A DNA stretch of 64,000 bases from Spirochaeta isovalerica. Lineage in GTDB: Bacteria > Spirochaetota > Spirochaetia > DSM-2461. The stretch spans positions 558,001 to 622,000 of the forward strand of contig NZ_JACHGJ010000001.1 in the NCBI RefSeq assembly GCF_014207565.1, in the 5' to 3' direction. Under the pieces are notes generated by a model. It was not told where the DNA came from. It saw nothing but the letters and a program-made list of their open reading frames with translations, and ran no database searches. This document shows, piece by piece, positions 42,534 through 53,079 of this stretch (position 1 is the stretch's first letter; every line of letters begins with the position of its first letter). A program made the position numbers and the translations under genes.

Positions 42534-43214
42534 TCAGTCGTTCAGATAATTGAAAAACCGCCCAAGATCAGCCTTCCTGGCAATTTTCAAAACGGTAATG
42601 CGTTCATGTACACCCAGTTTGGAGTATATCTTACTGACGTGGTTTTTTACTGTCTGTTCGGCAATAAACAACTTTGAGGCTATTTCCGTATTGTCATCCC
42701 CTTCAGCCATCAGAAAGAGGATTTCCTGCTCCCGCTTGCTCAAGTTATCGATTTTTCCGAGTATTTTGTTGTAGTCCTCTTCGATAATGCTCTGGACGGA
42801 CCGGCCACCTTTCATAATCCGTTCCAGAATTTTAGGAGACATCTGGACCGTTCCGGCCATAACCGCGCGAATGGAATTGACTAGATCTTCCGGCGGCACA
42901 TCTTTAAGCATATAACCGCTGACACCGTATTTGATCGCTTCCTGCACATACTCGTCATCATCATAAGTTGTCAGCATCATAATCTTTATATCATCATACT
43001 TTTCCAGAATAGCGCGGGAAGCTTCCACACCATCCATTCCGGGCATGCGGACATCCATTAAAATTATATCGGGTTTGTCCTGTTCAACAGCTTTTATAGC
43101 TTCCAGGCCGCTGTTGGCAATCCCGACGATATCCAGATCATCGGCAATGATCATCAGAACTGTTCTGAGACTCTCGACAAACAGGACCTGGTCATCGACA
43201 AGAAGCAATTTCAT
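42534..43214 (-). CDS. NarL/LuxR-family response regulator
   Basis: This 226-residue regulator has the receiver pocket LLLVDDQ, phospho-acceptor D54 in ILMDVRMPGMDG and K in GYMLKDV. The C-terminal LuxR-type helix-turn-helix reads LSKREQEILFLMAEGDDNTEIA with NHVSKIYSKL. It overlaps its kinase by 4 nt (ATGA). The following operon encodes the sugar importer, whose promoter has matching repeats. Confidence 0.93.
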   Translation of the reverse strand: MKLLLVDDQVLFVESLRTVLMIIADDLDIVGIANSGLEAIKAVEQDKPDIILMDVRMPGMDGVEASRAILEKYDDIKIMMLTTYDDDEYVQEAIKYGVSGYMLKDVPPEDLVNSIRAVMAGTVQMSPKILERIMKGGRSVQSIIEEDYNKILGKIDNLSKREQEILFLMAEGDDNTEIASKLFIAEQTVKNHVSKIYSKLGVHERITVLKIARKADLGRFFNYLND

Positions 43215-44422
43215 TTATCTTCCTCCAAAGGGATTTCAGCAGAAAGCTCGAAACCGTCCACAACATTTTTCATAAGAAGTCTGCCTCCGATCTGCTCCAG
43301 CCTTTCACGCATTCCCGCCAGGCCGATTCCTTCGACAATATCGGAAGATCCGGAACCATTATCGTGTATGGACAACCGTATAAGGTCCTCATCGACCCAG
43401 AATATAATCGTTATGACAGTTGCCATGCCATGACGGAAAGCATTGGTCATACCTTCCTGAATCATTCTGAACATCAGTGTATCCACTCTTTCGCCGACAG
43501 AAAAGGGAAGATTGCCATATTCGACTTTGATGACGATTCCCGTAGCGTCGCGAAAAGCCCGGATCAGCTCGTCAATAGCTCTTTTCCCCTGCAGCCGGTC
43601 CTCCTTGTCCTCCCGCAGATGACGAAGTGCCGTTCTCGTTTCCTCCAACCCGTTTATGGCCTGTTTTTTAGCGTTGAGTATGGCTTCTTTCTGCTTGCTC
43701 CGGTCTTTATCAACAAGCAGCGCCGCAGCTTCAAGAAGCATTATGATATTCGTCAAGGCATAACCGACCGCATCATGAATTTCCCGGGACAGCCTTTTTC
43801 TTTCATTGACAATTGTCTCGAGTTCTTTCTCTTTGACATATTTCTGAAAGCCGATATTGGCATCGGTCAGCTGGGATATGGCAGAATCCAGTCTTTCTAT
43901 TTTTTTTTCTTTCCTTCGACGATCTTCGATATTGTACGCCAGATAATACACTAAAGTTGAAAACAGGGAATTGAAGAGAAAAGTAAAAATCAAATCGTGG
44001 ACCGGAACAGCCTCCAGATCATACCACCAGGCGGAAAATTCTCTTTGGATCATAAGGAAAACGAGATTTTCAAGAACAAGAAAAATCGAATTGGCCGGTA
44101 TGGGCAGCAACAGACCGCTTTCCAGTATAAGGGAGGAAAAAAGAAGAATTTCAATACCGATGTAATCGCCCAATGGATAACCTATAAAATAGATGATCAT
44201 AAAACGGATTAAAATAATCGTTATTCTCGCACCATCGGATCTGTAAAGAAAAATGATGAAGGAAAGGAGAAGAGAAATTCCCAGAAAAACAAGAAAATGG
44301 GGAAAATATAATGTCGAGAGAGGAGAACTTTTTCCTCGCAGAACAAACAATAGAGGAGATGTGAGGTGAATCACCAGTGAAAATAAAAAAACGACTTTCT
44401 CGGTTTTCCGGGTTTCAATCAT
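43211..44422 (-). CDS. NarL-type membrane histidine kinase (HisKA_3)
   Basis: This 403-residue kinase has five or six N-terminal membrane helices (about 10-165) without a large external domain, a coiled linker, the HisKA_3 site RLSREIHDAVGYALTN with H216, and an ATPase domain with QEGMTNAFRHG and GIGLAGMRERLEQIGG. It begins 9 nt after the deoD stop and has no clear ribosome-binding site, so it may be expressed through the purine operon. The membrane bundle suggests an intramembrane or lipid-soluble signal. Confidence 0.9.
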   Translation of the reverse strand: MIETRKTEKVVFLFSLVIHLTSPLLFVLRGKSSPLSTLYFPHFLVFLGISLLLSFIIFLYRSDGARITIILIRFMIIYFIGYPLGDYIGIEILLFSSLILESGLLLPIPANSIFLVLENLVFLMIQREFSAWWYDLEAVPVHDLIFTFLFNSLFSTLVYYLAYNIEDRRRKEKKIERLDSAISQLTDANIGFQKYVKEKELETIVNERKRLSREIHDAVGYALTNIIMLLEAAALLVDKDRSKQKEAILNAKKQAINGLEETRTALRHLREDKEDRLQGKRAIDELIRAFRDATGIVIKVEYGNLPFSVGERVDTLMFRMIQEGMTNAFRHGMATVITIIFWVDEDLIRLSIHDNGSGSSDIVEGIGLAGMRERLEQIGGRLLMKNVVDGFELSAEIPLEEDK

Positions 44423-44431
44423 TAATATTAA

Positions 44432-45133
44432 TCAGGCTGACTCCAGAGCGATCTCAATCATATCATTGAAAGTTTTCTGCCTTTCTTCCGTAGTCGAGAC
44501 TTCACCGGTGAGTATACTATCACTCACAGTGAGAAGTGCGAGAGCCTGAACTTTGTATTTGGCAGCCAGCGTGTAAAGACCGGCTGTTTCCATTTCCACT
44601 GTCATTATTCCGAAATCCGCCCAGAGGCGCCACCAGTCGGGATCGTCGCCGTAAAAAGTATCGGATGTTAAGACTGGACCGGCTTTCACAGAGATATTTT
44701 TTTTCTTTGCCACAGACCATGCTGTATGGAGAAGTTCGAAATCTGCCGTAGGTGCATAATCCAGTCCGCCGAAACGGATTTTATTAATGGACGAATCGGT
44801 AGAAGCACTCATGGCCAGAACCACATCTCTCATGTTCACATTTTCCTGAATGGATCCGCACGTACCTATTCGCATAAGTTTTCTGACACCATACTCCGCA
44901 ATCAGTTCGTTCACATATATGGAAATTGAAGGGATACCCATTCCTGTTCCCTGAATCGATACTCTTTTCCCTTTGTATAGTCCGGTGTAGCCCAGCATTC
45001 CCCTGACCTGATTATAACAAACAGCATCTTCGAGAAATGTTTCCGCAATATGCTTAGCTCTCAGCGGATCTCCGGGAAGAAGTACCGATTCAGCTATATC
45101 ACCTTTTTTCGCTTCCAGATGTGGTGTCCCCAT
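44432..45133 (-). CDS. deoD: Purine nucleoside phosphorylase, DeoD type
   Basis: This 233-residue hexameric phosphorylase splits purine nucleosides with phosphate into base and (deoxy)ribose-1-phosphate. It begins [31 protein letters not shown]-like, with [15 protein letters not shown] and the specificity segment VEMETAGLY. Length and motifs fit DeoD. It is one of the last genes of the nucleoside uptake operon, 22 nt after the deaminase gene. GGAG precedes the ATG. Confidence 0.95.
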   Translation of the reverse strand: MGTPHLEAKKGDIAESVLLPGDPLRAKHIAETFLEDAVCYNQVRGMLGYTGLYKGKRVSIQGTGMGIPSISIYVNELIAEYGVRKLMRIGTCGSIQENVNMRDVVLAMSASTDSSINKIRFGGLDYAPTADFELLHTAWSVAKKKNISVKAGPVLTSDTFYGDDPDWWRLWADFGIMTVEMETAGLYTLAAKYKVQALALLTVSDSILTGEVSTTEERQKTFNDMIEIALESA

Positions 45134-45155
45134 TATATTCTCCTATATTGAATTT

Positions 45156-46451
45156 CTAAAATATCAGTTTCGTGCGTCCTTTACCTCTTTGAAGAATGGC
45201 TTTCGCCCGATCTCCCGCTTCTCTTCTGATGGCTTTCAGATCCATCTGAACCTCTCCGTTCTTTTTAACAAACCGTCCGCCGACCATTGAATGGACAATG
45301 TTTTCCGGACCGCTGCTGTAAATAATGGAAGCCAGGGGATTGTAAACCGGCGCGGTATTGATCCGGTCGAGATCCCAGAAAATCAGATCAGCGGAATACC
45401 CCTCTTTTATCCTGCCCGACCTGAAAGGCATGGCTTTATGGCCTTTCATTAAAATTGTCCATCCTTCTTCCAGCGTAAACTTTGTGGAATCTCCCATTGT
45501 CAATTTTCCAAGAAGCAGAAAGAACTTCAGCTGTTCCAGAGGATCGAGACTGTTTGAGCTGGCAGCTCCGTCCGTCCCTATGGCTAAGGGCAGTCGGTCG
45601 GCAAATTGCCAGAGACGTCCGGTTCCGGCGCTAAGTTTCATATAGGTTTTAGGACATACGGCAAAATAGGTATCTTTCCCGATCAACGGGATCTCCTCCT
45701 CCAGAATCCACAATCCATGGCCTACGATAAGCGGCTGATCGAGAACGCCGGAATCCTTGAGAATCTGAAAAGGTGTCCTTCCGTACTTCTCCCTGCTGGC
45801 CTCGATCTGGGCTTTGGCATCCGCCACATGAATATGAATGCCCCGCCCTGTCTTCTCCGCCGCTTCCGCAGTTCCGGCCAGTTCATCGGGGCTGCAGGTA
45901 TAGGGAGCATGAGGCCCGTAATGGAATGCGAGAAGATCGGAGGTCTCACTCAGGCTATCCATTAATTCTGTCGATGCCTCAAGCTGTTCATCGAAGCGGC
46001 CGGCCATTCCGAATAATGTGGGTGCCATATCCAGCCTGATTCCCCCATCAATCGCGGCACGGCAAACCTGATCCGCATGAAAATAATGGTCGGCGAAAGC
46101 CGTAACACCGCGATTTATCATTTCAGCGATGGCCAGGGACGAGCCGGCATATACATCTCCGGGTTCCATCTTACTCTCATAAGGCCAGATTTCCTCATTA
46201 AACCAGCTTTGCTCATCGACATCTTCCGCTATGCCTTTGAAGATGTTCATGGGAGAATGAGTATGGAGATTCGGAATACCGGGAGTTATGAAAAGCGATG
46301 AACAATCAAAAACTTCTGTATCAGACTTGATTTCTTTTTCATCGATTCCGATTGAATGGATTCTACCCTTTTTAAGAAGAATTCCCCGATTCTGACTGAT
46401 GAGTCCCCTTTCATCGATAACAGTTCCGCCTTTCAGAAAAACATCAGCCAT
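45156..46451 (-). CDS. Amidohydrolase, purine/MTA-SAH deaminase-like
   Basis: This 431-residue enzyme is a relative of the one at 24530-25801. Metal and catalytic boxes: PNLHTHSPMNIFKG, HIHVADAKAQIE, VGHGLWI and IGTDGAASSNSLDPLEQL. It probably deaminates a purine nucleoside, MTA or SAH in the cytoplasm. It overlaps the preceding nucleoside hydrolase by 8 nt, and the operon context (nucleoside import, hydrolases, DeoD) makes a nucleoside or base the likely substrate. Confidence 0.87.
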   Translation of the reverse strand: MADVFLKGGTVIDERGLISQNRGILLKKGRIHSIGIDEKEIKSDTEVFDCSSLFITPGIPNLHTHSPMNIFKGIAEDVDEQSWFNEEIWPYESKMEPGDVYAGSSLAIAEMINRGVTAFADHYFHADQVCRAAIDGGIRLDMAPTLFGMAGRFDEQLEASTELMDSLSETSDLLAFHYGPHAPYTCSPDELAGTAEAAEKTGRGIHIHVADAKAQIEASREKYGRTPFQILKDSGVLDQPLIVGHGLWILEEEIPLIGKDTYFAVCPKTYMKLSAGTGRLWQFADRLPLAIGTDGAASSNSLDPLEQLKFFLLLGKLTMGDSTKFTLEEGWTILMKGHKAMPFRSGRIKEGYSADLIFWDLDRINTAPVYNPLASIIYSSGPENIVHSMVGGRFVKKNGEVQMDLKAIRREAGDRAKAILQRGKGRTKLIF

Positions 46452-47385
46452 ATGACCTCATCAGTTTTTCAAAAAGATCGACAAAACCTTTGTTATCCAA
46501 TTCCAGAGCGACATGGGCATTGGGTTTTTTCCCGCTCACTTTAAGAATATCAACAACAGTCTGACCGAAGGTGAATTCCCCTTCTGTTTCCACATCCACA
46601 TACAGATGCCTGGTCGCGGCAAGTGAAGGGTCGATAGCTGCCGCCACTGTAAAAGGATCGTGCATGGCGACCCCTTCAAAACCGAAGCTTTTATAAAATC
46701 CGAGATACCAGGTGAGCATTTGAGCGGATTTCCGGGCGACATCGCTTTGAAAAAGGGATAATCGTTCAATATCTTCTCTGTAAATAAGAGCTCTATTTGT
46801 CACATCCAGCCCGCACATGGTAATGGGAACACCGGACTGAAAAACAATGGATGCCCCATGGGGATCGGCATAAATGTTGAATTCTGCTGCAGGCGTTCTG
46901 TTTCCGCTGTAGGCGGACCCACCCATGATCCAGATGTGTCGAATAAGATTCTTCAGATCGGGATAAATGAGAAGAGCTGAAGCTATATTTGTCAGGGGAC
47001 CTGTGGCTATGATTTCCAGCTCCCCCCCCTGTTCGAGTGCTTTCCGGTATATGAGTTCCCTGGCAGTCTGACAGGATAAAGCCCCGACCGGAGGCGGAAG
47101 CTCTATATCTCCGATACCGTTCCTGCCGTGAACGGATTCGGCTGTTTTTTTCTTTCCATAAAGGGGTGCGCCCGCCCCGGAAGCAACCTCTACTTCGTAG
47201 CCTGACAACTCAACGAGCTGAAGCGCGTTAAGAGCTGTGCGCTCAACAGGGACATTGCCGGCGACAGCTGTAATCGCTTCGACTTTGAGTTCATCCGATG
47301 CCAGAGCCATAAATATGGCCAATGCGTCATCTATGCCCGGATCGCAATCTAACAGAACCGGTCTGCCTGTTTTTTGTTCTTTCAT
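46444..47385 (-). CDS. Inosine-uridine-type nucleoside hydrolase (1)
   Basis: This 313-residue hydrolase cleaves ribonucleosides to base and ribose. The calcium site shows [14 protein letters not shown] at 13-26, and the later ligands lie in [23 protein letters not shown] and [10 protein letters not shown]. It overlaps the next hydrolase gene (ATGA) and the following deaminase. Substrate range (purine-specific or not) is open. Confidence 0.93.
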   Translation of the reverse strand: MKEQKTGRPVLLDCDPGIDDALAIFMALASDELKVEAITAVAGNVPVERTALNALQLVELSGYEVEVASGAGAPLYGKKKTAESVHGRNGIGDIELPPPVGALSCQTARELIYRKALEQGGELEIIATGPLTNIASALLIYPDLKNLIRHIWIMGGSAYSGNRTPAAEFNIYADPHGASIVFQSGVPITMCGLDVTNRALIYREDIERLSLFQSDVARKSAQMLTWYLGFYKSFGFEGVAMHDPFTVAAAIDPSLAATRHLYVDVETEGEFTFGQTVVDILKVSGKKPNAHVALELDNKGFVDLFEKLMRSYG

Positions 47386-48311
47386 GGCATTTTCTCCAGT
47401 TGACCGGCCAGGAGATCTACAAAATCTTTTCTCCTGACATCGAATAGGACAGTTGCGTTCTTTTCTTTCTTCAATACATCGTAATAATCGACGACAGTCG
47501 AACCTGTAGTCACTTTGCCCGAAGTCTCAATATCCACATGACAATCCCTGGCCGTAAAAAGATCCGGGTTGATAAGCCATACGACGGCACAGGGATCGTG
47601 AAGCGGGCTGCCTTTGAAATCAAAATTGTCCTTATGGAATTTAGCAAAAAAATCGAGCCATTCCGCAACAAGGATCGAAGTCCTGGTTCCGATGCTTCTG
47701 AACAGCTCCCTGTCATCATCGGTGATATAGGCTTTATGGGTCACATCGAGTCCGCTCATGGTGATGGGAATCCCCGACTCAAAGACAATTCTTGCCGCTT
47801 CCGGATCAACCAGAATATTAAACTCCGCCGCCGGCGTCCAGTTTCCGCCCCAGCAGGCACCTCCCATTAGAGAGATTCTTTCAATTCGTCCTTTGAGTTC
47901 CGGGTAGGTCATGAGAAACAGCGCGACATTGGTAAGAGCTCCCGTGGGGACGATTGTGATTTTTTCCTTGCTTTTCCTTACAGTTTCAGCCATCAGCTCC
48001 ACAGCGTGAACAGGTTGAGCGTCATAAGCAGGATCAGGCAGTTCCGGACCATCCAGACCGCTTTCTCCGTGTACTTCCGGGGCTATAATCAGATCCCTGA
48101 AGAGCGGTTTGGCACATCCGGCGGCAACAGGGATTTCAGCTCCGAGAAAAGTCATGATCCTGAGAGCGTTATTGGTAGTCTTTTCAATTGTCTGATTGCC
48201 CGCTGTCGTTGTGATCGCCTGTATATCGATCTTATCACTGCCGTAAGCCAGAACCAGGGCTATGGCATCGTCGTGTCCCGGGTCGCAATCCATTATGCAG
48301 GGAATTTTCAT
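47382..48311 (-). CDS. Inosine-uridine-type nucleoside hydrolase (2)
   Basis: This 309-residue hydrolase is a paralogue of its neighbour. The calcium-binding motif is [18 protein letters not shown], and [19 protein letters not shown] and [10 protein letters not shown] follow. The two hydrolases likely divide the substrate range. It starts at an ATGA overlap with the upstream permease gene and ends overlapping the other hydrolase, so all are translated as a coupled series. Confidence 0.93.
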   Translation of the reverse strand: MKIPCIMDCDPGHDDAIALVLAYGSDKIDIQAITTTAGNQTIEKTTNNALRIMTFLGAEIPVAAGCAKPLFRDLIIAPEVHGESGLDGPELPDPAYDAQPVHAVELMAETVRKSKEKITIVPTGALTNVALFLMTYPELKGRIERISLMGGACWGGNWTPAAEFNILVDPEAARIVFESGIPITMSGLDVTHKAYITDDDRELFRSIGTRTSILVAEWLDFFAKFHKDNFDFKGSPLHDPCAVVWLINPDLFTARDCHVDIETSGKVTTGSTVVDYYDVLKKEKNATVLFDVRRKDFVDLLAGQLEKMP

Positions 48312-49279
48312 GTTGTTTTTCCTTTCTCTGTTTTCGTGCCGGCCTGCCTCTCCTTTTGAGCCTGTATCCTCTTTATCTGTTCAGTTTTGTTCGCCGCATA
48401 AATAACCAGCCCTATGACTGTTGCCAGATAGGGGATCATCTGAATGAACTCTGCAGGAACCCTCAGAGTTTGGAGAGAATTGGAAAGGGCATCAAATAGC
48501 CCGAAGAGGAGGGAGGTGAACATGGCTCCATGGGGAGTCGCGCCGCCCATGGCTTCCGCGGCAAGGGCGATGAATCCCCGTCCGGCTGTCATGTTTTTGC
48601 TGAACCACGAAACATAACCCATTGACATATAGGCACCGCCGAATCCCGCAAGAGCTCCGCTGAGAGTCAAAGCTATGTACTGGATTTTCCGCACGCTGAT
48701 CCCGACCGAATCTGCAGCATCGGGATTCTCTCCGACAGCTCGGATTCTCAAACCAAGCGGGGTTTTGTAAATGAAAATATACATGACCCAAACGGAGAGA
48801 AAAGCCATATATGTGAGAATGTTATGTCCGGAAAGAATCGGTCCGACGACCGGTATGGATTTCAGAAGCGGAATGTCAATCCTGGGAAGAACTTTGCTGG
48901 GCAGAGAGGAAGAGATCCCTTTATCGCCACCGACCATAAACAGAATGAATACGGTACCGCCCATGGCTATGAGGTTTATGGCAATTGCAGCCAGAATGAC
49001 ATCGGTTTTAAGATTCAGGGCGAAATAGGCAAGGATCATGCCGACAAGGGCCCCGACGATAACGGCTGCCAGAAGCCCCAGCCCCGCGCTCTGAGCGAGT
49101 GCACTGACGATAACTCCGGTTAGCGCGGCTATGAGCATCATGCCCTCGAGAGCGATATTTATAACTCCGGCTTTATCTGAAATGAGAGCCCCCATGGCAG
49201 CGAAGAGAATCGGAGTGGTAACGCGAAGAACGGCATAACCGAAATCGACAGAAAAAATAATATTAAAAAAATCCGACAT
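48308..49279 (-). CDS. Nucleoside-type ABC transporter permease (2)
   Basis: This 323-residue inner-membrane protein has about eight to ten hydrophobic segments and belongs to the branched-chain/ribose type of permease found with BMP binding proteins (BmpC/NupQ-like). [21 protein letters not shown]-like sequence is characteristic. It pairs with the larger permease encoded upstream. GGGGGAG precedes the ATG and its end overlaps the nucleoside hydrolase gene. Confidence 0.92.
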   Translation of the reverse strand: MSDFFNIIFSVDFGYAVLRVTTPILFAAMGALISDKAGVINIALEGMMLIAALTGVIVSALAQSAGLGLLAAVIVGALVGMILAYFALNLKTDVILAAIAINLIAMGGTVFILFMVGGDKGISSSLPSKVLPRIDIPLLKSIPVVGPILSGHNILTYMAFLSVWVMYIFIYKTPLGLRIRAVGENPDAADSVGISVRKIQYIALTLSGALAGFGGAYMSMGYVSWFSKNMTAGRGFIALAAEAMGGATPHGAMFTSLLFGLFDALSNSLQTLRVPAEFIQMIPYLATVIGLVIYAANKTEQIKRIQAQKERQAGTKTEKGKTT

Positions 49280-49287
49280 AACTCCCC

Positions 49288-50352
49288 CTATTCACCCGTT
49301 GTCGCCGATTTCCGGGCTTCTCTGTAAACCAGCTTATGTCTGTAATGTGCGAGGAAACTTTCTGCAGCAATAAGAACAATCATAACGCCCTGAATGATAT
49401 ACACGACTTCGCTCTGCACGTCGGAAGAACGGGCCATCAAATCCGCGCCGATTCTCAAATAAGCCAGAAAAAAAGCACCGACCGGAATCAGAGCCGGGTT
49501 GTTCCGCGCCAGTATGGCAACGATGATTCCGTCCCAGCCGTAACCGGGAAGAGACTGCCAGGAAAATCGCCTGTACATACCCAGGATTTCAATAGCTCCT
49601 CCCGAACCGGCTATGAACCCGCCGAGGACCTGAGAGAGAATGATGACCGAAGCGGTTCTGATACCCGAATACCGGGCGAAGCTGCTGTTGAGGCCGGTCA
49701 ATCGGATTCTGTAGCCCCATCTGGTTCTGTACATGAAGTAATAACCGGCTACGACTGTCAGCGCGGCAATGATCAATCCGAAATGAACTCTTGTTCCGGG
49801 AATCAGCTTGACGAGTTTTGATGTCTCCGCCAGACGAAAAGAGACCATTGCGCCGGCATCGACATCACGCATGTAGTAATTGATAAGATATAGTCCCAGA
49901 AAAAGAGCGACATAATTAAACATGAGCGAGGAAACAAGCTCGGAAGCATTCCACTTTACTTTTAACAGCGCCGGAATTCCGCAAAAAACCGCTCCGGCTA
50001 ATCCGCCGGCCAATATTGACAGAACCGGGTGAACAAAAGGAATCAGATTCTGATTTATCGCGACAGCTGTCGCCGAGATACCGCCGAGAAAAAAGGCGCC
50101 TTCAGCCCCGAGATTGAACTGTGCTGCGGAAAACATAAGGCTGACAGCCAGTCCCGTAAAAAGGAGCGGGATCATCATTTCAAGGACATTGCCGAAATGA
50201 CGCAGACTGTCCATCGGGCCGAAAAGGAATAGGCTGAGAGCTCTTCCCGGTTCTTCGCTGGCAAAAAGAATGGTAATAAGAGCGATGATCAAGGCAATGA
50301 CAATAGCCAGCACAGTGCGGAACAGCTCAAAAAGCTTTTTCTGTTTAAACAT
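49288..50352 (-). CDS. Nucleoside-type ABC transporter permease (1)
   Basis: From the ATG at 50352 (GGAGG upstream, 8-nt overlap with the ATPase gene) the protein has 354 residues; a longer reading to 50424 lies wholly inside the ATPase gene. It has about ten membrane segments and ILSQVLGGFIAGSGGAIEILGMYRRF, typical of NupP-type permeases. It forms the channel with the permease encoded next. Confidence 0.92.
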   Translation of the reverse strand: MFKQKKLFELFRTVLAIVIALIIALITILFASEEPGRALSLFLFGPMDSLRHFGNVLEMMIPLLFTGLAVSLMFSAAQFNLGAEGAFFLGGISATAVAINQNLIPFVHPVLSILAGGLAGAVFCGIPALLKVKWNASELVSSLMFNYVALFLGLYLINYYMRDVDAGAMVSFRLAETSKLVKLIPGTRVHFGLIIAALTVVAGYYFMYRTRWGYRIRLTGLNSSFARYSGIRTASVIILSQVLGGFIAGSGGAIEILGMYRRFSWQSLPGYGWDGIIVAILARNNPALIPVGAFFLAYLRIGADLMARSSDVQSEVVYIIQGVMIVLIAAESFLAHYRHKLVYREARKSATTGE

Positions 50353-51898
50353 GAAGCGCCCTCCCGATCTCGCTATCTGACTGTTTATTAATTCCAAGCA
50401 TGAACAACCCCAGCTCTTCTTCACCTAGAGATTTAACATCTTCTATATAAGCGGTTATTTCTCCGTTGTACATGACTATAAGACTGTCGGAAAGTTCCAG
50501 AACCTCATTCAGGTCCGCTGAAACCAGCAGTACGGCGCTCCCCTCGTCACGCAGTTCCACAAGCCGCTTTCTTATGAATTCCGTGGCTCCCACATCGATA
50601 CCCCTCGTCGGCTGATCGGCAATGATCAATTTCGGTTCTACCGAGAATTCCCGGGCAACGACAACTTTCTGTATATTTCCGCCGGACAGCATTTTAACCT
50701 CTTCGAGGGGCGAGCCGCATTTGATTTTGTATTCTTCAATAAGTTTGAGTGAGTTTTCCCGTATGATTTTCGGTTTCGTCAATATCCTGCCGGTGAACCG
50801 GGATGAATCGTGCTTATCCGCCAGAAGATTCTGTTCAATATCCAGAGTCTCGGCCACACCGTAAGTCATCCGGTCTTCCGGGATATGGCATGTTCCCAGA
50901 TTCCGGATATCCTTTATGGATTTACCGGCGATATTTACACCTTCTATTTCCACAGAACCGAAATTTATCCGCTGCAGCCCTGTCAGTATTTCCACCAGTT
51001 CGCTCTGTCCGTTACCTTCGACACCGGCAACACCGAGGATTTCCCCTTTCCTGACTGAAAATGAAATATTATTAACAGCTTTTTTTCCGAAATCATTCAC
51101 GACAGTCAGATCTTCCACTTTCAGTGACACCGCAGCCGGAGAAGCGGGACCTTTTTCCACTTCGAGAATAACATCCCGGCCTACCATCAATCGGGAGATA
51201 TCTTTTTCAGTAACATCGGCGACGTTGAAAACACCCTGAGAACGGCCGTTTCTCATAATCGTCAGCCTGTCACAGAGTTCTTTTATTTCATGGAGTTTGT
51301 GAGAGATGAAAATAATGGTGCTGCCCTGCTCCTTCAGCAGATGAAGTTCCTCGAATAATTCTTTCGTTTCCTGAGGTGTAAGGACGGCAGTCGGCTCATC
51401 CAGTATAAGAATCTCAGCGCCGCGGTATAAGGCTTTCAGAATCTCGACTTTCTGCTTAATGCCCACAGGAAGATCCCTGATTCTTGCCGAAGGATCTACA
51501 GCCAGATTGTATTTGCGGGATAATTCCAATGTTTCCGTAGAGGCTTTCTTTATGTTGACATAAAGTCCCTTTCTGGGTTCGGAACCGAGAACCATGTTTT
51601 CCGCCACAGTCAGCGAGGGGACGAGCATGAAATGCTGATGGACCATTCCTATCCCATGTTCAATAGCCACATTGGGCGAACCGATATTTATCGGATTCCC
51701 CTTAAGCAGGATTTCTCCCTCCTCCGGGTGTTCAAGTCCGAAGAGGATTTTCATTAATGTAGATTTTCCCGCGCCGTTTTCACCGACGAGGGCATGGATT
51801 TCTCCCTTTCGCAGAGAAAAATCCACACCCTCGTTGGCTACGATTCCATTGGGATAAACTTTCGTTATATTGTTCATACTGAGAAAATCAGTTTGCAT
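50345..51898 (-). CDS. Nucleoside ABC transporter ATPase with two nucleotide-binding domains
   Basis: From the ATG at 51898 (GGGAG upstream) the protein has 517 residues. The first domain has Walker A GENGAGKST, signature-region VGIKQKVEILKAL and Walker B EILILDEPTAVL. The second has GVEGNGQSELVEILTG in place of a full Walker A, LSGGNIQKVVVAREFS and LIIADQPTRGID. The fused two-domain form is the RbsA/NupO type used with BMP binding proteins. A longer reading to 51943 runs into the terminator hairpin and was rejected. Confidence 0.93.
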   Translation of the reverse strand: MQTDFLSMNNITKVYPNGIVANEGVDFSLRKGEIHALVGENGAGKSTLMKILFGLEHPEEGEILLKGNPINIGSPNVAIEHGIGMVHQHFMLVPSLTVAENMVLGSEPRKGLYVNIKKASTETLELSRKYNLAVDPSARIRDLPVGIKQKVEILKALYRGAEILILDEPTAVLTPQETKELFEELHLLKEQGSTIIFISHKLHEIKELCDRLTIMRNGRSQGVFNVADVTEKDISRLMVGRDVILEVEKGPASPAAVSLKVEDLTVVNDFGKKAVNNISFSVRKGEILGVAGVEGNGQSELVEILTGLQRINFGSVEIEGVNIAGKSIKDIRNLGTCHIPEDRMTYGVAETLDIEQNLLADKHDSSRFTGRILTKPKIIRENSLKLIEEYKIKCGSPLEEVKMLSGGNIQKVVVAREFSVEPKLIIADQPTRGIDVGATEFIRKRLVELRDEGSAVLLVSADLNEVLELSDSLIVMYNGEITAYIEDVKSLGEEELGLFMLGINKQSDSEIGRALHV

Positions 51899-51910
51899 GC
51901 AAAACTCCCT

Positions 51911-51950
51911 GAAAAAGACAGGGCTGCGCCCATGAGGGCACAACCCTTTT
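51911..51950 (-). terminator. Partial terminator/attenuator after the BMP gene
   Basis: On the minus strand GGGTTGTGCCC pairs with GGGCGCAGCCC (11 bp) around a TCAT loop, followed by TGTCTTTTT. Being inside an operon it probably lets some transcription through and keeps binding-protein mRNA in excess of the transporter mRNA. Confidence 0.75.
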
Positions 51951-51963
51951 AAGAATTATTATA

Positions 51964-53079
51964 CTATGGAGAAACGCTGTCTCTCAGAGCCTGTATTTCA
52001 CTGGAACTCATTCCAAATGCGCTGCTGACGACAATATCGCCGTCAATAATTTTTTTCTGAAGCATATCCATTTCTTCCCTGATTTCCGCAGGAACCACTT
52101 TCATATAGATATCATTTTCGGCAAAACCCACAGCTTCCTCTTCAAATCCGAGGATCTCGCTGCTTCCCCAGGGCGCTTTACCGGCCATATGAAGATCTAT
52201 GGCTCTGAGAAGGGAGTTGTCGACGCGCTTGAGAACGGAAGTTGTTATCAGCTCCGCTTTCGCCGGATCAGTAGAGAGGAAAAGTTCAGCCTGATCGGAG
52301 TCTACACCAATCGCGTATCGATCGGCATCTTTAGCCGCATCGAGCTGCCCCAGCCCGGCCTGGCCCGCAACATTGTAACCGATGTCCGCCCCCTGACTGT
52401 ACTGAGCCAGAGACATTTCTTTTCCTTTTGCCGAATCGTCGAAAGATCCGATATAGGAAACGGCCACTTTTATATCTTTATCAATATACTGAGCGCCTTC
52501 TATATAGCCTATTAAAAAGTCATTTATGACGGGAATATCCATTCCGCCCAGGAACCCTATCATCTTTTCTGGATTGGCAAGAGGCATATCGGAAGTGGTA
52601 ACCCGGGCAGCCAGTGCGCCCGCCAGGAAAGAGGCTTCATTCTGCTTGTATGTGATCGAGTAGATATTATCCATATCGGGGAGGCTGTAATCTACTTCCG
52701 TATCGAAGATGATAAATTTCTTATCCGGATAATCGGGAGCGGCTTCCTGGAGCATTTCAGTCATCTGCCAAGTTCCCATGATTACGATATCCCAGTCCTG
52801 CTCCGCCACATCGAGCAGAGTCGGTTCCCATTTGGTTTCGTCGTAATTCATTTCAATGGTTTTTACCAGGACCTTATCTCCGTATTTATCTTTTATCAGC
52901 TTCATCCCATTATCAGCCGAGTCAAAAAATGATTTGTCTCCCAGTGTACCGTTGAGGATGAGGACAATTTTCAGAACGTCATCCATCGGTGCATCTTCGC
53001 TGCTCTGCTGTCCTCCCGCCACTATGGCGGAAGAAAAGACCACTGAAAACAAAAGTAAGAACGCTGTAAACTTTTTCAT
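51964..53079 (-). CDS. BMP-family (Med/PnrA-like) nucleoside-binding protein
   Basis: This 371-residue periplasmic protein has a signal peptide ending near AIVAGGQQS. There is no lipobox cysteine, unlike PnrA of Treponema. The core has VLILNGTLGDKSFFDSADNG-like sequence, then YKQNEASFLAGALAA and GADIGYNVAGQAGLG, diagnostic of BMP proteins that bind purine nucleosides. It is the first gene of the operon, behind a strong promoter. Confidence 0.93.
   Translation of the reverse strand: MKKFTAFLLLFSVVFSSAIVAGGQQSSEDAPMDDVLKIVLILNGTLGDKSFFDSADNGMKLIKDKYGDKVLVKTIEMNYDETKWEPTLLDVAEQDWDIVIMGTWQMTEMLQEAAPDYPDKKFIIFDTEVDYSLPDMDNIYSITYKQNEASFLAGALAARVTTSDMPLANPEKMIGFLGGMDIPVINDFLIGYIEGAQYIDKDIKVAVSYIGSFDDSAKGKEMSLAQYSQGADIGYNVAGQAGLGQLDAAKDADRYAIGVDSDQAELFLSTDPAKAELITTSVLKRVDNSLLRAIDLHMAGKAPWGSSEILGFEEEAVGFAENDIYMKVVPAEIREEMDMLQKKIIDGDIVVSSAFGMSSSEIQALRDSVSP

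Noticed and set aside
43364-43954. 196-residue ORF antisense to the NarL-type kinase
   Set aside because: The kinase has full motifs on the other strand; this frame is a shadow.
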